This document shows positions 24,396 to 31,951 of a DNA stretch of 49,760 nucleotides, piece by piece (the first letter of the stretch is position 1; every line of letters starts with the position of its first letter). Under the pieces are notes generated by a model. That model did not search any database. It saw only the letters and a program-made list of their open reading frames with translations, and was not told the origin of the DNA. The DNA comes from Scatosoma sp045632265 (GTDB lineage: Bacteria; Bacillota; Clostridia; Christensenellales; Borkfalkiaceae), in contig JAZQWG010000014.1 in assembly GCA_045632265.1 (NCBI GenBank), positions 1-49,760 of the forward strand. Direction: 5' to 3'. A program made the position numbers and the translations under genes.

Positions 24396-25685
24396 TTATT
24401 CTTCTACGCGAATAACCGCTTCCACCGTACCGATACCAGATGCGTTGATTTTGGAAGCCGCGTTCTTTGCCGCGTTTTCTCTCGTCTTGTGCGTGATAAC
24501 AACCAAGGGAACTCTATCCCCGTCCGCAGCATCGGGGTTCTTTTGCGTGATTTGTACGATGGAAATACCGCACTTACCGAAAATACCCGTCACTTTTGCA
24601 AGTACGCCCGCCTTATCTTCTACCGAAAGACGAATATAGTACGCGCTTTCAAAGTCGGAAACAAACTTCACGTTATTATCCGCCGTAGCGTTGTTTTTGA
24701 AGGTGGAATACTTAATATCGGTATGCGTAGCGGCATAAATTACGTCGCTGACAACTGCGCTTGCCGTAGGCAAAGCACCTGCACCACGACCATAAAGCAT
24801 AACGTCATCCACAGCGTCGCCCGTCAAATAAACGGCGTTGAAGGAATCGTTTACGCTTGCCAAAGGATGGCTGGTGGGAATGAACGTGGGATGTACGCGC
24901 ACTTCTACGCCCTTTTCGCTGTTTTTACCGATAGCAAGAAGCTTAAGGGTGTAGCCAAATTCTCTACCATACGCAATATCTTTTACGTTAACGGTGGAAA
25001 TACCTTCACGGAAAATTTTGGTGTAGGGAATTTTAGTGTGAAAAGCCATAGACGACAAAATGGAAAGCTTATACATGGAGTCGTAGCCGTCAACGTCTGC
25101 CGTGGGGTTAGCTTCCGCATAACCAAGCTTTTGCGCTTCTTTAAGCACTTCCGCATAGTCCGCCCCTTCGTACGTCATCTTCGTCAAAATGTAGTTGGTA
25201 GTGCCGTTTACAATACCCATCATGCTTTGGATATGGTTGGCTTGAACGCCATCCAAAAGCGTACGGATAATAGGCACGCCGCCTACACAGCTTGCTTCGT
25301 AATACAAACCGCAATGGTTGTGTTTTGCAATCTTTTCAAGTTCGTGCGAGAATTTACAAATCAATTCCTTATTCGACGTGACAACCGTCTTTGCCGCACG
25401 AAGCGCCGCCGTCACGAACGTTTTCGCAACGCCGATACCACCGATCGTTTCAACGACGATGTCAACGTTGGGGTCAGCCAACACTTCTTCGATGTTCTTT
25501 GCAATAATGTCTTGCGGAACACCAAGCGCCTTCAATCTTTCAAGATTGAGATCAAGCACTTTCTCAACGGAAAGGTCTACTTGTTGCGTTCTCAAATAAA
25601 AATCGTGATGTTCTACGAGCGTTTGGTACGTACCACCGCCTACAACGCCGAGCCCTAAAATCGCAACGCCTACTTTCTTAACCAT
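24396..25685 (-). CDS. hom: Homoserine dehydrogenase
   Basis: Reduces aspartate semialdehyde to homoserine with NAD(P)H, the branch point to threonine and methionine. The 429-residue protein starts MVKKVGVAILGLGVVGGGT (Rossmann fold). It has VVTSNKELICKF, the ASCVGGVPIIRTL segment, and the catalytic region GIVNGTTNYILTKM ... ANPTADVDGYDSMYKLSILSSMAF. The C-terminal ACT domain (YYIRLSVEDKAGVLAKVTGIFGKCGISIVQI) implies threonine feedback. Start at 25685 follows AAGGAG; 19 upstream codons are rejected. It is 53 bases after coaX and may be co-transcribed with it. Confidence 0.95.
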   Translation of the reverse strand: MVKKVGVAILGLGVVGGGTYQTLVEHHDFYLRTQQVDLSVEKVLDLNLERLKALGVPQDIIAKNIEEVLADPNVDIVVETIGGIGVAKTFVTAALRAAKTVVTSNKELICKFSHELEKIAKHNHCGLYYEASCVGGVPIIRTLLDGVQANHIQSMMGIVNGTTNYILTKMTYEGADYAEVLKEAQKLGYAEANPTADVDGYDSMYKLSILSSMAFHTKIPYTKIFREGISTVNVKDIAYGREFGYTLKLLAIGKNSEKGVEVRVHPTFIPTSHPLASVNDSFNAVYLTGDAVDDVMLYGRGAGALPTASAVVSDVIYAATHTDIKYSTFKNNATADNNVKFVSDFESAYYIRLSVEDKAGVLAKVTGIFGKCGISIVQITQKNPDAADGDRVPLVVITHKTRENAAKNAASKINASGIGTVEAVIRVEE

Positions 25686-25738
25686 TTTATTCTCCTTATG
25701 CAAGTCCCCTTGCTCTTTTTCAATGTTTTCGTGTGTAA

Positions 25739-26521
25739 TCAAACACTTTGCGTGTTCAACTGATACAAGTATTTTAAGCCTTTCAACGTGAGCAATTTAT
25801 CCACCACGTCGATACATTCTATTTCTTTAGAAATAATCGTACTGAAACCACCCGTCGCAATCGTTTTTACTTTGGTTGTTTTCAATTCTTTTTTAATCTT
25901 CTTCACAATATATTCTACAAGCCCTGCAAAGCCGAATACAATGCCCGCTTGCATATTTGTCACCGTGTTTTTTGCGATAACCGACGGGGGTGCTTCAATT
26001 TCCACGCGAGGCAATTTCGCCGTGCCGTTTACAAGCGAATCAAGCGAGCCTTTAATGCCAGGCGCAATTACGCCGCCGATAAATTCGTTTTTCTCACTGA
26101 TAATGTTAAACGTCGTCGCAGTGCCGAAATCGATAACGATCATCGGGGTATTTTCGCCGTATTCCACAATCGCCGAAACGCAGTTTACGATACGATCCGC
26201 CCCCACTTCTCTTGCGTCGTCGCAACGGATATTCAACCCCGATTTCAGCCCGGGAGCAATATGCAAGGGTTGGATATTGAGATAGAGCGAACACATTTTT
26301 TCAATCGTGTAATCAAGCGAGGGAACAACGGACGACATAATGCCACCCGTAATGTCCTTTGCATCAACGCCTTGCGAGGCAAGCATGCCCGTAAGCTGTT
26401 CGCCGTACTCGTCCGACGTCTTCTTCAAGTCGGTTGCCACTCTAAACGAAAAACGCAAATCGTCCTTTTCGTAAATGGCGTATTTAATATTCGTATTGCC
26501 GATGTCTATGCAAATAATCAT
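25739..26521 (-). CDS. coaX: Type III pantothenate kinase CoaX
   Basis: Phosphorylates pantothenate, the first step of coenzyme A synthesis; 260 residues of the ASKHA fold. Motifs are MIICIDIGNTNIKYAIY (phosphate 1), LNIRCDDAREVGADRIVNCVSA, MIVIDFGTATTFNIIS (catalytic Asp and phosphate 2), and IATGGFSTII. Type III enzymes need a monovalent cation and resist CoA feedback. It begins one base after the ECF subunit gene ends. That pairing supports pantothenate as the transported vitamin. Confidence 0.94.
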   Translation of the reverse strand: MIICIDIGNTNIKYAIYEKDDLRFSFRVATDLKKTSDEYGEQLTGMLASQGVDAKDITGGIMSSVVPSLDYTIEKMCSLYLNIQPLHIAPGLKSGLNIRCDDAREVGADRIVNCVSAIVEYGENTPMIVIDFGTATTFNIISEKNEFIGGVIAPGIKGSLDSLVNGTAKLPRVEIEAPPSVIAKNTVTNMQAGIVFGFAGLVEYIVKKIKKELKTTKVKTIATGGFSTIISKEIECIDVVDKLLTLKGLKYLYQLNTQSV

Positions 26522-26522
26522 A

Positions 26523-27131
26523 TCAATACCTACGCTTTTTTCCACCTACCGCACGGATAACTCGATACACCGCGGGAGCGGCAATCAAGTTGATAGCAAG
26601 TTCCACAAGGAAATTGATACCCGCACAGCCGATAAACAAGAAATAATACACCGTCGTACCCGCCGCAACGAAGTTTGCCATCAATGTTTCTTTGAAAAGA
26701 CAAAGCATTGCCACGATGAACAAACCCGTATTTACGATAGGCGCAACCGCCGAAGCAACGAACAAACCGACGTATTCGTTTTTCTTTGCAACAAGTTTAT
26801 AAACAAGCCCCGAAACAAGCCCTGCCGCCGTACCTTTAACCAAGCAAAGCAAAATTGTCCAAAGGGGCTGTTGTTGAAGCAAAATGGACGTAAAAGGATC
26901 CGCGCCCGTCACGCCGAACATCAACGTGATAAAGCCGAAAACAAAACCTAAAAACGCACCCGCCCACATGCCGTAAAGCACGCCGCCAAGCACAATCGGC
27001 ACGAGCACGAAGCTGAGCGACGTAGCGCCGATTTTGAAATAACCACCAAGCAATTGCAAAACGATAACGAGCGCAAGCAAAATTGCAATCCCCGTCAAAC
27101 GCTTTGCGGAAAAGTATTTACTCTTCTCCAT
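26523..27131 (-). CDS. ECF transporter substrate-binding (S) subunit, probably pantothenate
   Basis: An integral membrane protein of 202 residues with about six helices. It is an S component of an energy-coupling-factor vitamin transporter: RLTGIAILLALVIVLQLLGGYFKIGATSLSFVLVPIVLGGVLYG and WAGAFLGFVFGF are typical, as is the C-terminal LVELAINLIAAPAVYRVIRA. S subunits share a separate EcfAAT module, not in this window. Specificity is inferred from the next gene, coaX, so a PanT role is likely but not shown. Other vitamins remain possible. It has its own promoter and a structured leader of about 105 nt. Confidence 0.75.
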   Translation of the reverse strand: MEKSKYFSAKRLTGIAILLALVIVLQLLGGYFKIGATSLSFVLVPIVLGGVLYGMWAGAFLGFVFGFITLMFGVTGADPFTSILLQQQPLWTILLCLVKGTAAGLVSGLVYKLVAKKNEYVGLFVASAVAPIVNTGLFIVAMLCLFKETLMANFVAAGTTVYYFLFIGCAGINFLVELAINLIAAPAVYRVIRAVGGKKRRY

Positions 27132-27236
27132 ATTAAAACCTCCATCGAGTTCTTCAAAAAGATACCCGCAGACAAAAATTAAGTAGCCGCGCTTTTTCGT
27201 GGTAGAATCGGCAAAGCCGTATTCTCCAAGCGCATA
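27132..27236 (-). promoter_or_regulatory. Structured leader RNA before the ECF-coaX genes
   Basis: The predicted 5' UTR folds into a closed unit. GCGCTT and AAGCGC form an outer stem. Inside, GGAGAAT-a-CGGC pairs with GCCG-ATTCT-a-CC around a TTT loop, followed by an unpaired ACGAAA. A later GGTATC-like segment and the GGAGG ribosome binding site follow. It does not match any riboswitch class I can recall with confidence. It may be a vitamin-sensing leader or only a stable 5' hairpin. Confidence 0.4.
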
Positions 27237-27241
27237 CGAAT

Positions 27242-27270
27242 ATTATAACGCATTTTTTTAATTTAATCAA
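27242..27270 (-). promoter_or_regulatory. Promoter of the ECF-coaX genes
   Basis: Minus-strand TTGATT (complement of 27265-27270), 17 bases, TATAAT (complement of 27242-27247). The transcript should start near 27236. Confidence 0.7.
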
Positions 27271-27427
27271 CAAAATGGACGGCGTTTTCCACTTTTTCTT
27301 ATAATTTGGTTGGCTTTTTTCACACAAACCATGAAAAATGGAATATTATGTAATAGAAAGATAAAACCGCAGGTATTTTTGATACGAAATCGATACATAT
27401 CCCCTGCGGCTAACACAGGAGGTTTTT

Positions 27428-27637
27428 ATGAATTGTTGTTTATCGGGGAACACCACCCTTTGGATTCTTATCGCGTTGCTCGTGCTTGGCTCGAAAGACG
27501 GAATTTTCTGTTCTAACGCATTGAGCGGTTGTGGTTTGCCTATCCTTATCGCACTTGCGTTTTGCCTTTACAAAAACGGCACGCTTTCCGCCATTTTGAC
27601 GCCGCCTTGCAACTGCTGCCAAAATAGTTGTCGTTAA
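27428..27637 (+). CDS. Cys-rich two-helix membrane microprotein
   Basis: A 69-residue protein of unknown function with a strong AGGAGG site at 27418-27423. It begins MNCCLSG, has a hydrophobic helix (TTLWILIALLVLG), a loop with FCSNALSGCG, a second helix (LPILIALAFCLY) and a tail ending PPCNCCQNSCR. Nine cysteines in 69 residues, most at the two ends, suggest metal binding or cross-linking. Small Cys-rich membrane peptides of this sort are common in spore formers, so a spore-coat or envelope role is possible, but this is inference. Upstream, CCGCAGG (27367-27373) and CCTGCGG (27403-27409) form a long-loop hairpin ending just before the Shine-Dalgarno site. A terminator follows. Confidence 0.65.
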   Translation: MNCCLSGNTTLWILIALLVLGSKDGIFCSNALSGCGLPILIALAFCLYKNGTLSAILTPPCNCCQNSCR

Positions 27638-27680
27638 TCTTTTTTCTCCTTTCCTTTTTATCTCTTTGTCTTTTAGACAA

Positions 27681-27717
27681 AACGAGGAAGTCGGCAACCC
27701 CGATTTCCTCGTTTTTT
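27681..27717. terminator. Bidirectional terminator between microprotein and NUDIX genes
   Basis: AACGAGGAA-g-TCGG pairs with CCGA-t-TTCCTCGTT (27681-27713) and is followed by T residues on the plus strand. A/T flanks let it serve the convergent NUDIX gene on the minus strand as well. Confidence 0.8.
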
Positions 27718-27720
27718 TGT

Positions 27721-28248
27721 TTAGTTATTTAAGAAATACGCTTGCAATGCAATGATAGTTTTTGCGTCCTTAATTTCGCCGTTTTTAAGCATTTCTTTCA
27801 CCTTTTCCAAGGGAATCCAAATGGTGTCGACAAACTCTCCTTCGTCAAGATTTACACTCGTTTTTACCCCGTCAAAAGCCCTATAAATGTATATCTTTTC
27901 GTCCGTATATCCCGGCGTTGGATAGGCAACGTATAAAAGTTCTAACCTACTTGCTTTTATCCCCGTTTCTTCTTCTAATTCCCTTTGCGCGGCAAGCATA
28001 GGATTTTCCCCTACGTTTAATTTCCCCGCGGGAATTTCGTAAATACTTTCCCCGTAAGCGTAGCGATATTGTCGTACGAAAAGCGCCTTTTCATCTTCCA
28101 CGTACAAAGCGCAAGCACCGCCACTATGTTCGATAATTTCCCTTATGCAAGGTTGACCGTCGGGCAAAATAGCATCGTCCTTGCGAAGCGTGAGAATTTT
28201 TCCCTTGTATATATAATTCTTTTTTAACGTTTTTTCAATATAGTCCAT
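27721..28248 (-). CDS. NUDIX hydrolase, ADP-ribose pyrophosphatase type
   Basis: A 175-residue cytoplasmic NUDIX enzyme, probably hydrolysing ADP-ribose to AMP and ribose-5-phosphate. The full NUDIX box is GKLNVGENPMLAAQRELEEE followed by TG (about residues 96-117), preceded by YRYAYGESIYEIPAG and followed by a proline-containing YVAYPTPGYTDEKIYIYRA, which is typical of NudF/YqkG. It is a monocistron with its own promoter (28293-28320). Substrate is inferred from the subfamily only. Confidence 0.9.
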   Translation of the reverse strand: MDYIEKTLKKNYIYKGKILTLRKDDAILPDGQPCIREIIEHSGGACALYVEDEKALFVRQYRYAYGESIYEIPAGKLNVGENPMLAAQRELEEETGIKASRLELLYVAYPTPGYTDEKIYIYRAFDGVKTSVNLDEGEFVDTIWIPLEKVKEMLKNGEIKDAKTIIALQAYFLNN

Positions 28249-28292
28249 AATTTCCCTTATATTTCCCTTGCGTTTTGCAAATGCTTGATAAT

Positions 28293-28320
28293 ATTATAGC
28301 ACAATTTCTAAAAAAGGCAA
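28293..28320 (-). promoter_or_regulatory. Promoter of the NUDIX gene
   Basis: Minus-strand TTGCCT (complement of 28315-28320), 16 bases, TATAAT (complement of 28293-28298). It is divergent from the DUF4364 promoter. Confidence 0.6.
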
Positions 28321-28339
28321 AATTTTTTAGCAAAACATC

Positions 28340-28368
28340 TTGATTTTTTCGTAATTTTTATGTATAAT
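28340..28368 (+). promoter_or_regulatory. Promoter of the DUF4364 leader
   Basis: TTGATT (28340-28345), 17 bases, TATAAT (28363-28368). The transcript should start near 28375, about 120 bases before the DUF4364 start codon, leaving room for the structured leader. Confidence 0.75.
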
Positions 28369-28374
28369 ATACCC

Positions 28375-28446
28375 ACTCGCGAAAAATCGACAAGATTTGA
28401 CGCTATAACCCGATTGAAGTCGCACGGGATATTATGCGGCTTTTTT
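28375..28446 (+). promoter_or_regulatory. Leader RNA with terminator hairpin and possible pseudoknot
   Basis: The leader begins with a hairpin GCG-aa-AAATC-gacaa-GATTT-ga-CGC (28379-28403). Next, AGTCGCA (28418-28424) pairs with TGCGGCT (28435-28441) and is followed by TTTTTT, which is an intrinsic terminator placed before the gene. CCCG (28409-28412) can pair with CGGG (28425-28428), whose loop contains the 5' strand of the terminator stem. Together they form an H-type pseudoknot. This looks like transcription attenuation, a small riboswitch, or a separate RNA of about 70 nt. The class is not recognised. Confidence 0.5.
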
Positions 28447-28497
28447 CCGTCTTATCCCCACTTTTAGGGAAATTCGACGTAAAAGGAGTTTACACTA

Positions 28498-29025
28498 ATG
28501 CAAATTCAAGGTGAGACGTCTGTTAATAAGTTAATCGTGCTGTTCGTTTTTGATAAAATGGAAAGCGCGCTTTCTCAACGTACCATTATCGAGATGTGCA
28601 CTTCCGGAAACAACTGGCTCAATTATATGGACTGTATCGAACTTCTTCCCCGTCTTTTGGACGACGGCTTCCTTTGCCGTATTTCTTCCCCCGACGAAGA
28701 ACCTCTTTACACCATCACGAGCGACGGCAGAGAAAGCTTAAACAACTTTTATATCAATATCCCCAAGAGTATCCGTGAAGAAATTTCCGCATTCATTAAA
28801 AAGAACAGCGGCAAACTTCGCAACCGTCAAGAATGCAAAGCCGACTATTATCAAAACGTAGACGGCACGTACACGGTGTATTTGAAAATTCTTGCCCCCG
28901 TTCAACCGATGGTCGAACTCAAGTTCGTTGTGCCCGATAAGAAGACGGCGCAAAACATTTATAAGAACTGGGAATGCAAAGCATCCGAGTTATATTCCGC
29001 TATTTACGATACGTTGGTGGACTAA
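28498..29025 (+). CDS. DUF4364 family protein, winged-helix-like
   Basis: A 175-residue member of the clostridial DUF4364 family. The N-terminal 75 residues (VNKLIVLFVFDKMESALSQRTIIEMC ... WLNYMDCIELLPRLLDDGFL ... PLYTITSDGRESLNNF) look like a winged-helix domain related to PadR-type regulators. The C-terminal part (about 95-165) is predicted beta-rich (ADYYQNVDGTYTVYLKILAP ... VELKFVVPDKKTAQNIYKNW). It could be a DNA-binding regulator; targets are unknown. Start at 28498 has AAAGGAG. It is transcribed behind the attenuator-like leader and followed by the TSCPD gene. Confidence 0.85.
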   Translation: MQIQGETSVNKLIVLFVFDKMESALSQRTIIEMCTSGNNWLNYMDCIELLPRLLDDGFLCRISSPDEEPLYTITSDGRESLNNFYINIPKSIREEISAFIKKNSGKLRNRQECKADYYQNVDGTYTVYLKILAPVQPMVELKFVVPDKKTAQNIYKNWECKASELYSAIYDTLVD

Positions 29026-29072
29026 ATCGGTTTTTACTAAAGAAAATAATCATAATATAGGAGGTTTTTATT

Positions 29073-29321
29073 ATGTTTACTTATTCCCCTAAAGGCACGT
29101 GTTCTCGTCAAATTCTTTTTGAAGTGGACGAAAATAATAAGATGCACAACGTACGTTTTATCGGCGGTTGTAGCGGTAATTTACAAGGCATTTCCCGTCT
29201 TGTTGAAGGGAAAGACATCAATGAAGTTGAAGCGCTTTTAAGAGGCGTGCGCTGCAAAGGCAATACGTCTTGCCCCGACCAACTTTCCCGTGCAATTTCC
29301 GAATACAAAGCACAACAATAA
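29073..29321 (+). CDS. TIGR03905-type TSCPD domain protein
   Basis: An 82-residue conserved protein of unknown function. The ending GVRCKGNTSCPDQLSRAISEY contains the TSCPD motif also found at the C-terminus of some class II ribonucleotide reductases and related small proteins. The N-terminus FTYSPKGTCSRQILFEVDE and FIGGCSGNLQGISRLVEG supply three further conserved Cys/Gly positions. The cysteine pattern suggests metal or Fe-S binding, which is not proven. A strong AGGAGG site precedes it. It is 47 bases after DUF4364 and followed by a strong terminator. Confidence 0.88.
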   Translation: MFTYSPKGTCSRQILFEVDENNKMHNVRFIGGCSGNLQGISRLVEGKDINEVEALLRGVRCKGNTSCPDQLSRAISEYKAQQ

Positions 29322-29332
29322 CGAATAAAATG

Positions 29333-29370
29333 AAACGAGCCTTGCGGCATTTCCGCAAGGCTCGTTTTTT
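29333..29370. terminator. Terminator between the TSCPD gene and purH
   Basis: A perfect 15-bp stem, AAACGAGCCTTGCGG (29333-29347) and CCGCAAGGCTCGTTT (29353-29367), followed by T residues. It can serve both convergent genes. Confidence 0.9.
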
Positions 29371-29379
29371 GTTTGTCGA

Positions 29380-30921
29380 TTAGTGTTTGAAGTGTCTTTC
29401 GCCAACGAAAATCATCGCAATACCCGCTTCATCGCAAGCGTCGATGGAAAGTTGGTCTTTAATGCTGCCACCCGGTTGAACGATAGCCGTGATACCCGCT
29501 TTTACGCATTCTGCAACGCAATCGGGGAACGGGAAGAAAGCATCACTCGCCATAACCGAGCCTTTTACTTCTTCGCCTGCGTGTTCGATAGCTTGTTGCG
29601 CAGCCCAAATACGGTTGGTTTGACCCATACCGATACCCGTCGTTCTATCCGCTTTACCAACAACGATAGCGTTCGATTTGGTGTGTTTTACAACTTTCCA
29701 GTTGAAAAGCAACGCCTTCATTTCTTCTTCCGTAGGCGCACGCTTCGTCACAACTTTAAGGTTTTCTTCCGCAAACAACGTGTTGTCGTAATCTTGGATA
29801 AGCAAGCCGCCGTAAACCTTTTTCATATCGTAAGCGCTGTCTTCTCTATGCGCCTTAATGTCGGGCAATTCCAAAAGACGAATATTCTTCTTCGCTTTCA
29901 AAATTTCAAGCGCGCCTTCGGTGTAGCCTTCCGCAATAACGATTTCAATGAAAATCTTGTTGATTTCCGTTGCCGTAGCTTCGTCTACGATACCGTTGAT
30001 TGCCAAAATGCCGCCAAATACCGATACGGGGTCGCTTTCATACGCTTTTACGTATGCTTCATAAATGCTGTTGCCCGTACCAACGCCGCAAGGGTTAGCA
30101 TGTTTACAAGCAACTACGCAAGGTTGATCGCCAAATTCTTTTACAAGTTCCAAAGCGCCGTTTGCGTCGTTGATGTTGTTGTAAGAAAGTTCTTTACCCC
30201 AAAGTTGTTTTGCTTTGGAAAGCGAGCCCGCGCGGATAAATTGTTCGCTGTAATAGGACGCGCCTTGATGAGGGTTTTCGCCATAACGCATATCTTGCGC
30301 CTTTTCGTACGCAAACGTAATGCTGTCGGGATAACGAATACCAAGTTGCCCAGCCAAGTAGTTGGAAATCATGCTGTCATAAACAGCCGTGTGCGCAAAC
30401 ACTTTGTATTGCAAATATTTTTTGGTGTCAAGGGTGATTTCCCCTGCTTCCAACTCAGAGAGCACTCTTTCATAGTCTTTAGGGTCAACGACAACTGCTA
30501 CGTCTTGGTAGTTTTTCGCAGCAGCACGAATCATCGTAGGACCACCGATGTCGATGTTTTCCACAGCGTCTTCAAACAATACGCCGGGTTTGGAAATGGT
30601 AGCCTTGAAAGGATACAAGTTTACGGCAACCACGTCGATGGTATTGATGTTCAACTTTTCAAGTTGTTCCATGTGATCGGGGTTGGAACGCATCGCCAAA
30701 AGACCTGCGTGCACGATAGGGTGCAACGTCTTTACACGCCCGTCCAAACATTCGGGGAAGCCCGTCAATTCGCTAATACCGATTACGGGAAGACCAGCAT
30801 CTTTCAACGCTTTTGCCGTGCCGCCCGTCGAAATAATTTCGAAGTCGCATGCAATCAAACGTTTACAAAAGTCTACAATACCCGTTTTGTCGGATACGCT
30901 TACAAGTGCTCTTTTTTTCAT
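29380..30921 (-). CDS. purH: Bifunctional AICAR formyltransferase / IMP cyclohydrolase PurH
   Basis: Last two steps of purine synthesis; 513 residues. The N-terminal IMP cyclohydrolase domain (1-190) has RALVSVSDKTGIVDF, ISTGGTAKALKDAG, GFPECLDGRVKTLHP and NIDIGGPTMIRAAAKN. The C-terminal formyltransferase domain has RYGENPHQGA, VACKHANPCGVGTG (catalytic Lys-His) and ASDAFFPFPDCV. The start at 30921 has an AGAGGT site; 14 upstream codons are rejected. It stands alone rather than in a pur operon. AICAR also comes from HisF, encoded in this window, so the enzyme links the two pathways. Confidence 0.97.
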   Translation of the reverse strand: MKKRALVSVSDKTGIVDFCKRLIACDFEIISTGGTAKALKDAGLPVIGISELTGFPECLDGRVKTLHPIVHAGLLAMRSNPDHMEQLEKLNINTIDVVAVNLYPFKATISKPGVLFEDAVENIDIGGPTMIRAAAKNYQDVAVVVDPKDYERVLSELEAGEITLDTKKYLQYKVFAHTAVYDSMISNYLAGQLGIRYPDSITFAYEKAQDMRYGENPHQGASYYSEQFIRAGSLSKAKQLWGKELSYNNINDANGALELVKEFGDQPCVVACKHANPCGVGTGNSIYEAYVKAYESDPVSVFGGILAINGIVDEATATEINKIFIEIVIAEGYTEGALEILKAKKNIRLLELPDIKAHREDSAYDMKKVYGGLLIQDYDNTLFAEENLKVVTKRAPTEEEMKALLFNWKVVKHTKSNAIVVGKADRTTGIGMGQTNRIWAAQQAIEHAGEEVKGSVMASDAFFPFPDCVAECVKAGITAIVQPGGSIKDQLSIDACDEAGIAMIFVGERHFKH

Positions 30922-30972
30922 AATGTATATACCTCTGTTATTTTTTTGCCATTTTTTGAACAAACTATTGCT

Positions 30973-31320
30973 ATGGTTATTTTGTATATTTTGCTTATTG
31001 CCTATATTTTAGCCGTCAACTTTTATGCGTTTATGCTTATCAAATCCCTTCGTGACAAGGAAAAAGATATGGAAACGCAAAGACAAACTTCCCCCACGCC
31101 ACAAACAACGCCACCGCCAAAAGAAGAACGGTATTTAGGAAAACTGATTACCACGGGCGCACTTGGCGGAGCGATAACCTTATACGTTTGCATGTTTATC
31201 TTCAAGTGGAAAAGAAGCGATATGCTACTGATGCTGCTTTTGCCCCTACTTGGCGTACTCAACGTTTACCTTTGGATTTTGCTGTTTCGTTCGGGTTTTC
31301 GTTTCTTCGTAATACGATAA
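30973..31320 (+). CDS. Small membrane protein, DUF1294-like
   Basis: A 115-residue protein with an N-terminal helix (MVILYILLIAYILAVNFYAFML), a hydrophilic linker rich in Thr, Pro and Gln (about 30-52), then RYLGKLITTGALGGAITLYVCMFIFKWKRSD and a last helix (MLLMLLLPLLGVLNVYLWILLF). The second part resembles DUF1294 (helix, G-G turn, helix, basic loop). The function of that family is unknown. No good ribosome binding site precedes the ATG, so the start is uncertain. The frame stays open far upstream only because that region is antisense to purH. Confidence 0.6.
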   Translation: MVILYILLIAYILAVNFYAFMLIKSLRDKEKDMETQRQTSPTPQTTPPPKEERYLGKLITTGALGGAITLYVCMFIFKWKRSDMLLMLLLPLLGVLNVYLWILLFRSGFRFFVIR

Positions 31321-31494
31321 GCATTTCGTATAACATTATTATAACATATAAATATAAAATAGGGAATCAAATTGAAGCAAGTTGTGAAAAAATTTTTTTA
31401 TTCGTGAGAATATAACATTTTTTTGTGAAAATTTTTAAAAATAAAAATAAATGAATTTTTTTGAGAAAATTTTGTAAAAAGTTGCGAAAAGTGT

Positions 31495-31523
31495 TTGACA
31501 ATTTAATTTAATAATGCTATTAT
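31495..31523 (+). promoter_or_regulatory. Promoter of the tRNA cluster
   Basis: Consensus TTGACA (31495-31500), 17 bases, TATTAT (31518-31523). The preceding 31321-31494 is very rich in A and T runs, like an UP element, and contains no gene that I can support. The RNA should start near 31530, about 33 bases before the first tRNA. Confidence 0.8.
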
Positions 31524-31562
31524 ATACAAGCGTTGTCGCTACGGCGCCGAAGTTTGGTAACT

Positions 31563-31636
<74 letters not shown>

Positions 31637-31659
31637 CATTCTACCAAGGCGTATCGTAT

Positions 31660-31736
31660 GCGCCTGTAGCTCAGTTGGATAGAGCAACGGCCTTCTAAGC
31701 CGTGTGTCAGGAGTTCGAATCTCTTCAGGCGCACCA
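31660..31736 (+). tRNA. tRNA-Arg (TCT)
   Basis: A 77-base tRNA with encoded CCA. Acceptor GCGCCTG pairs with CAGGCGC. Anticodon loop CTTCTAA gives TCT, reading AGA/AGG. Confidence 0.95.
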
Positions 31737-31745
31737 ATTTTATTT

Positions 31746-31823
31746 GGCGGGTGTAGCTCAGTTGGTTAGAGCGCCAGATTGTGGCCCTGGAGGTCGTGAG
31801 TTCGATTCTCGTCGCCCGCCCCA
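31746..31823 (+). tRNA. tRNA-His (GTG)
   Basis: Anticodon loop TTGTGGC gives GTG. The extra 5' G (position -1 at 31746) faces discriminator C73, the identity element of tRNA-His. Acceptor GCGGGTG pairs with CGCCCGC with one G-T pair, and CCA is encoded. Confidence 0.95.
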
Positions 31824-31846
31824 TAATTTAATATATATTACGACAC

Positions 31847-31922
31847 TGGGGTGTCGCCAAGTGGTTAAGGCACCGGATTTTGATTCCGGCATTCGTTGGT
31901 TCAAATCCAGCCACCCCAGCCA
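31847..31922 (+). tRNA. tRNA-Gln (TTG)
   Basis: A 76-base tRNA with encoded CCA. Acceptor TGGGGTG pairs with CACCCCA. Anticodon loop TTTTGAT gives TTG. The 5' U with A72 is usual for bacterial tRNA-Gln. Confidence 0.95.
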
Positions 31923-31951
31923 ATATTTGGCAACAATTTAACACATGATAT

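Noticed and set aside
29383..30972. Plus-strand open frame covering the whole of purH
   Set aside because: It is antisense to purH. Only its last 115 codons (30973-31320) look like a real membrane protein.
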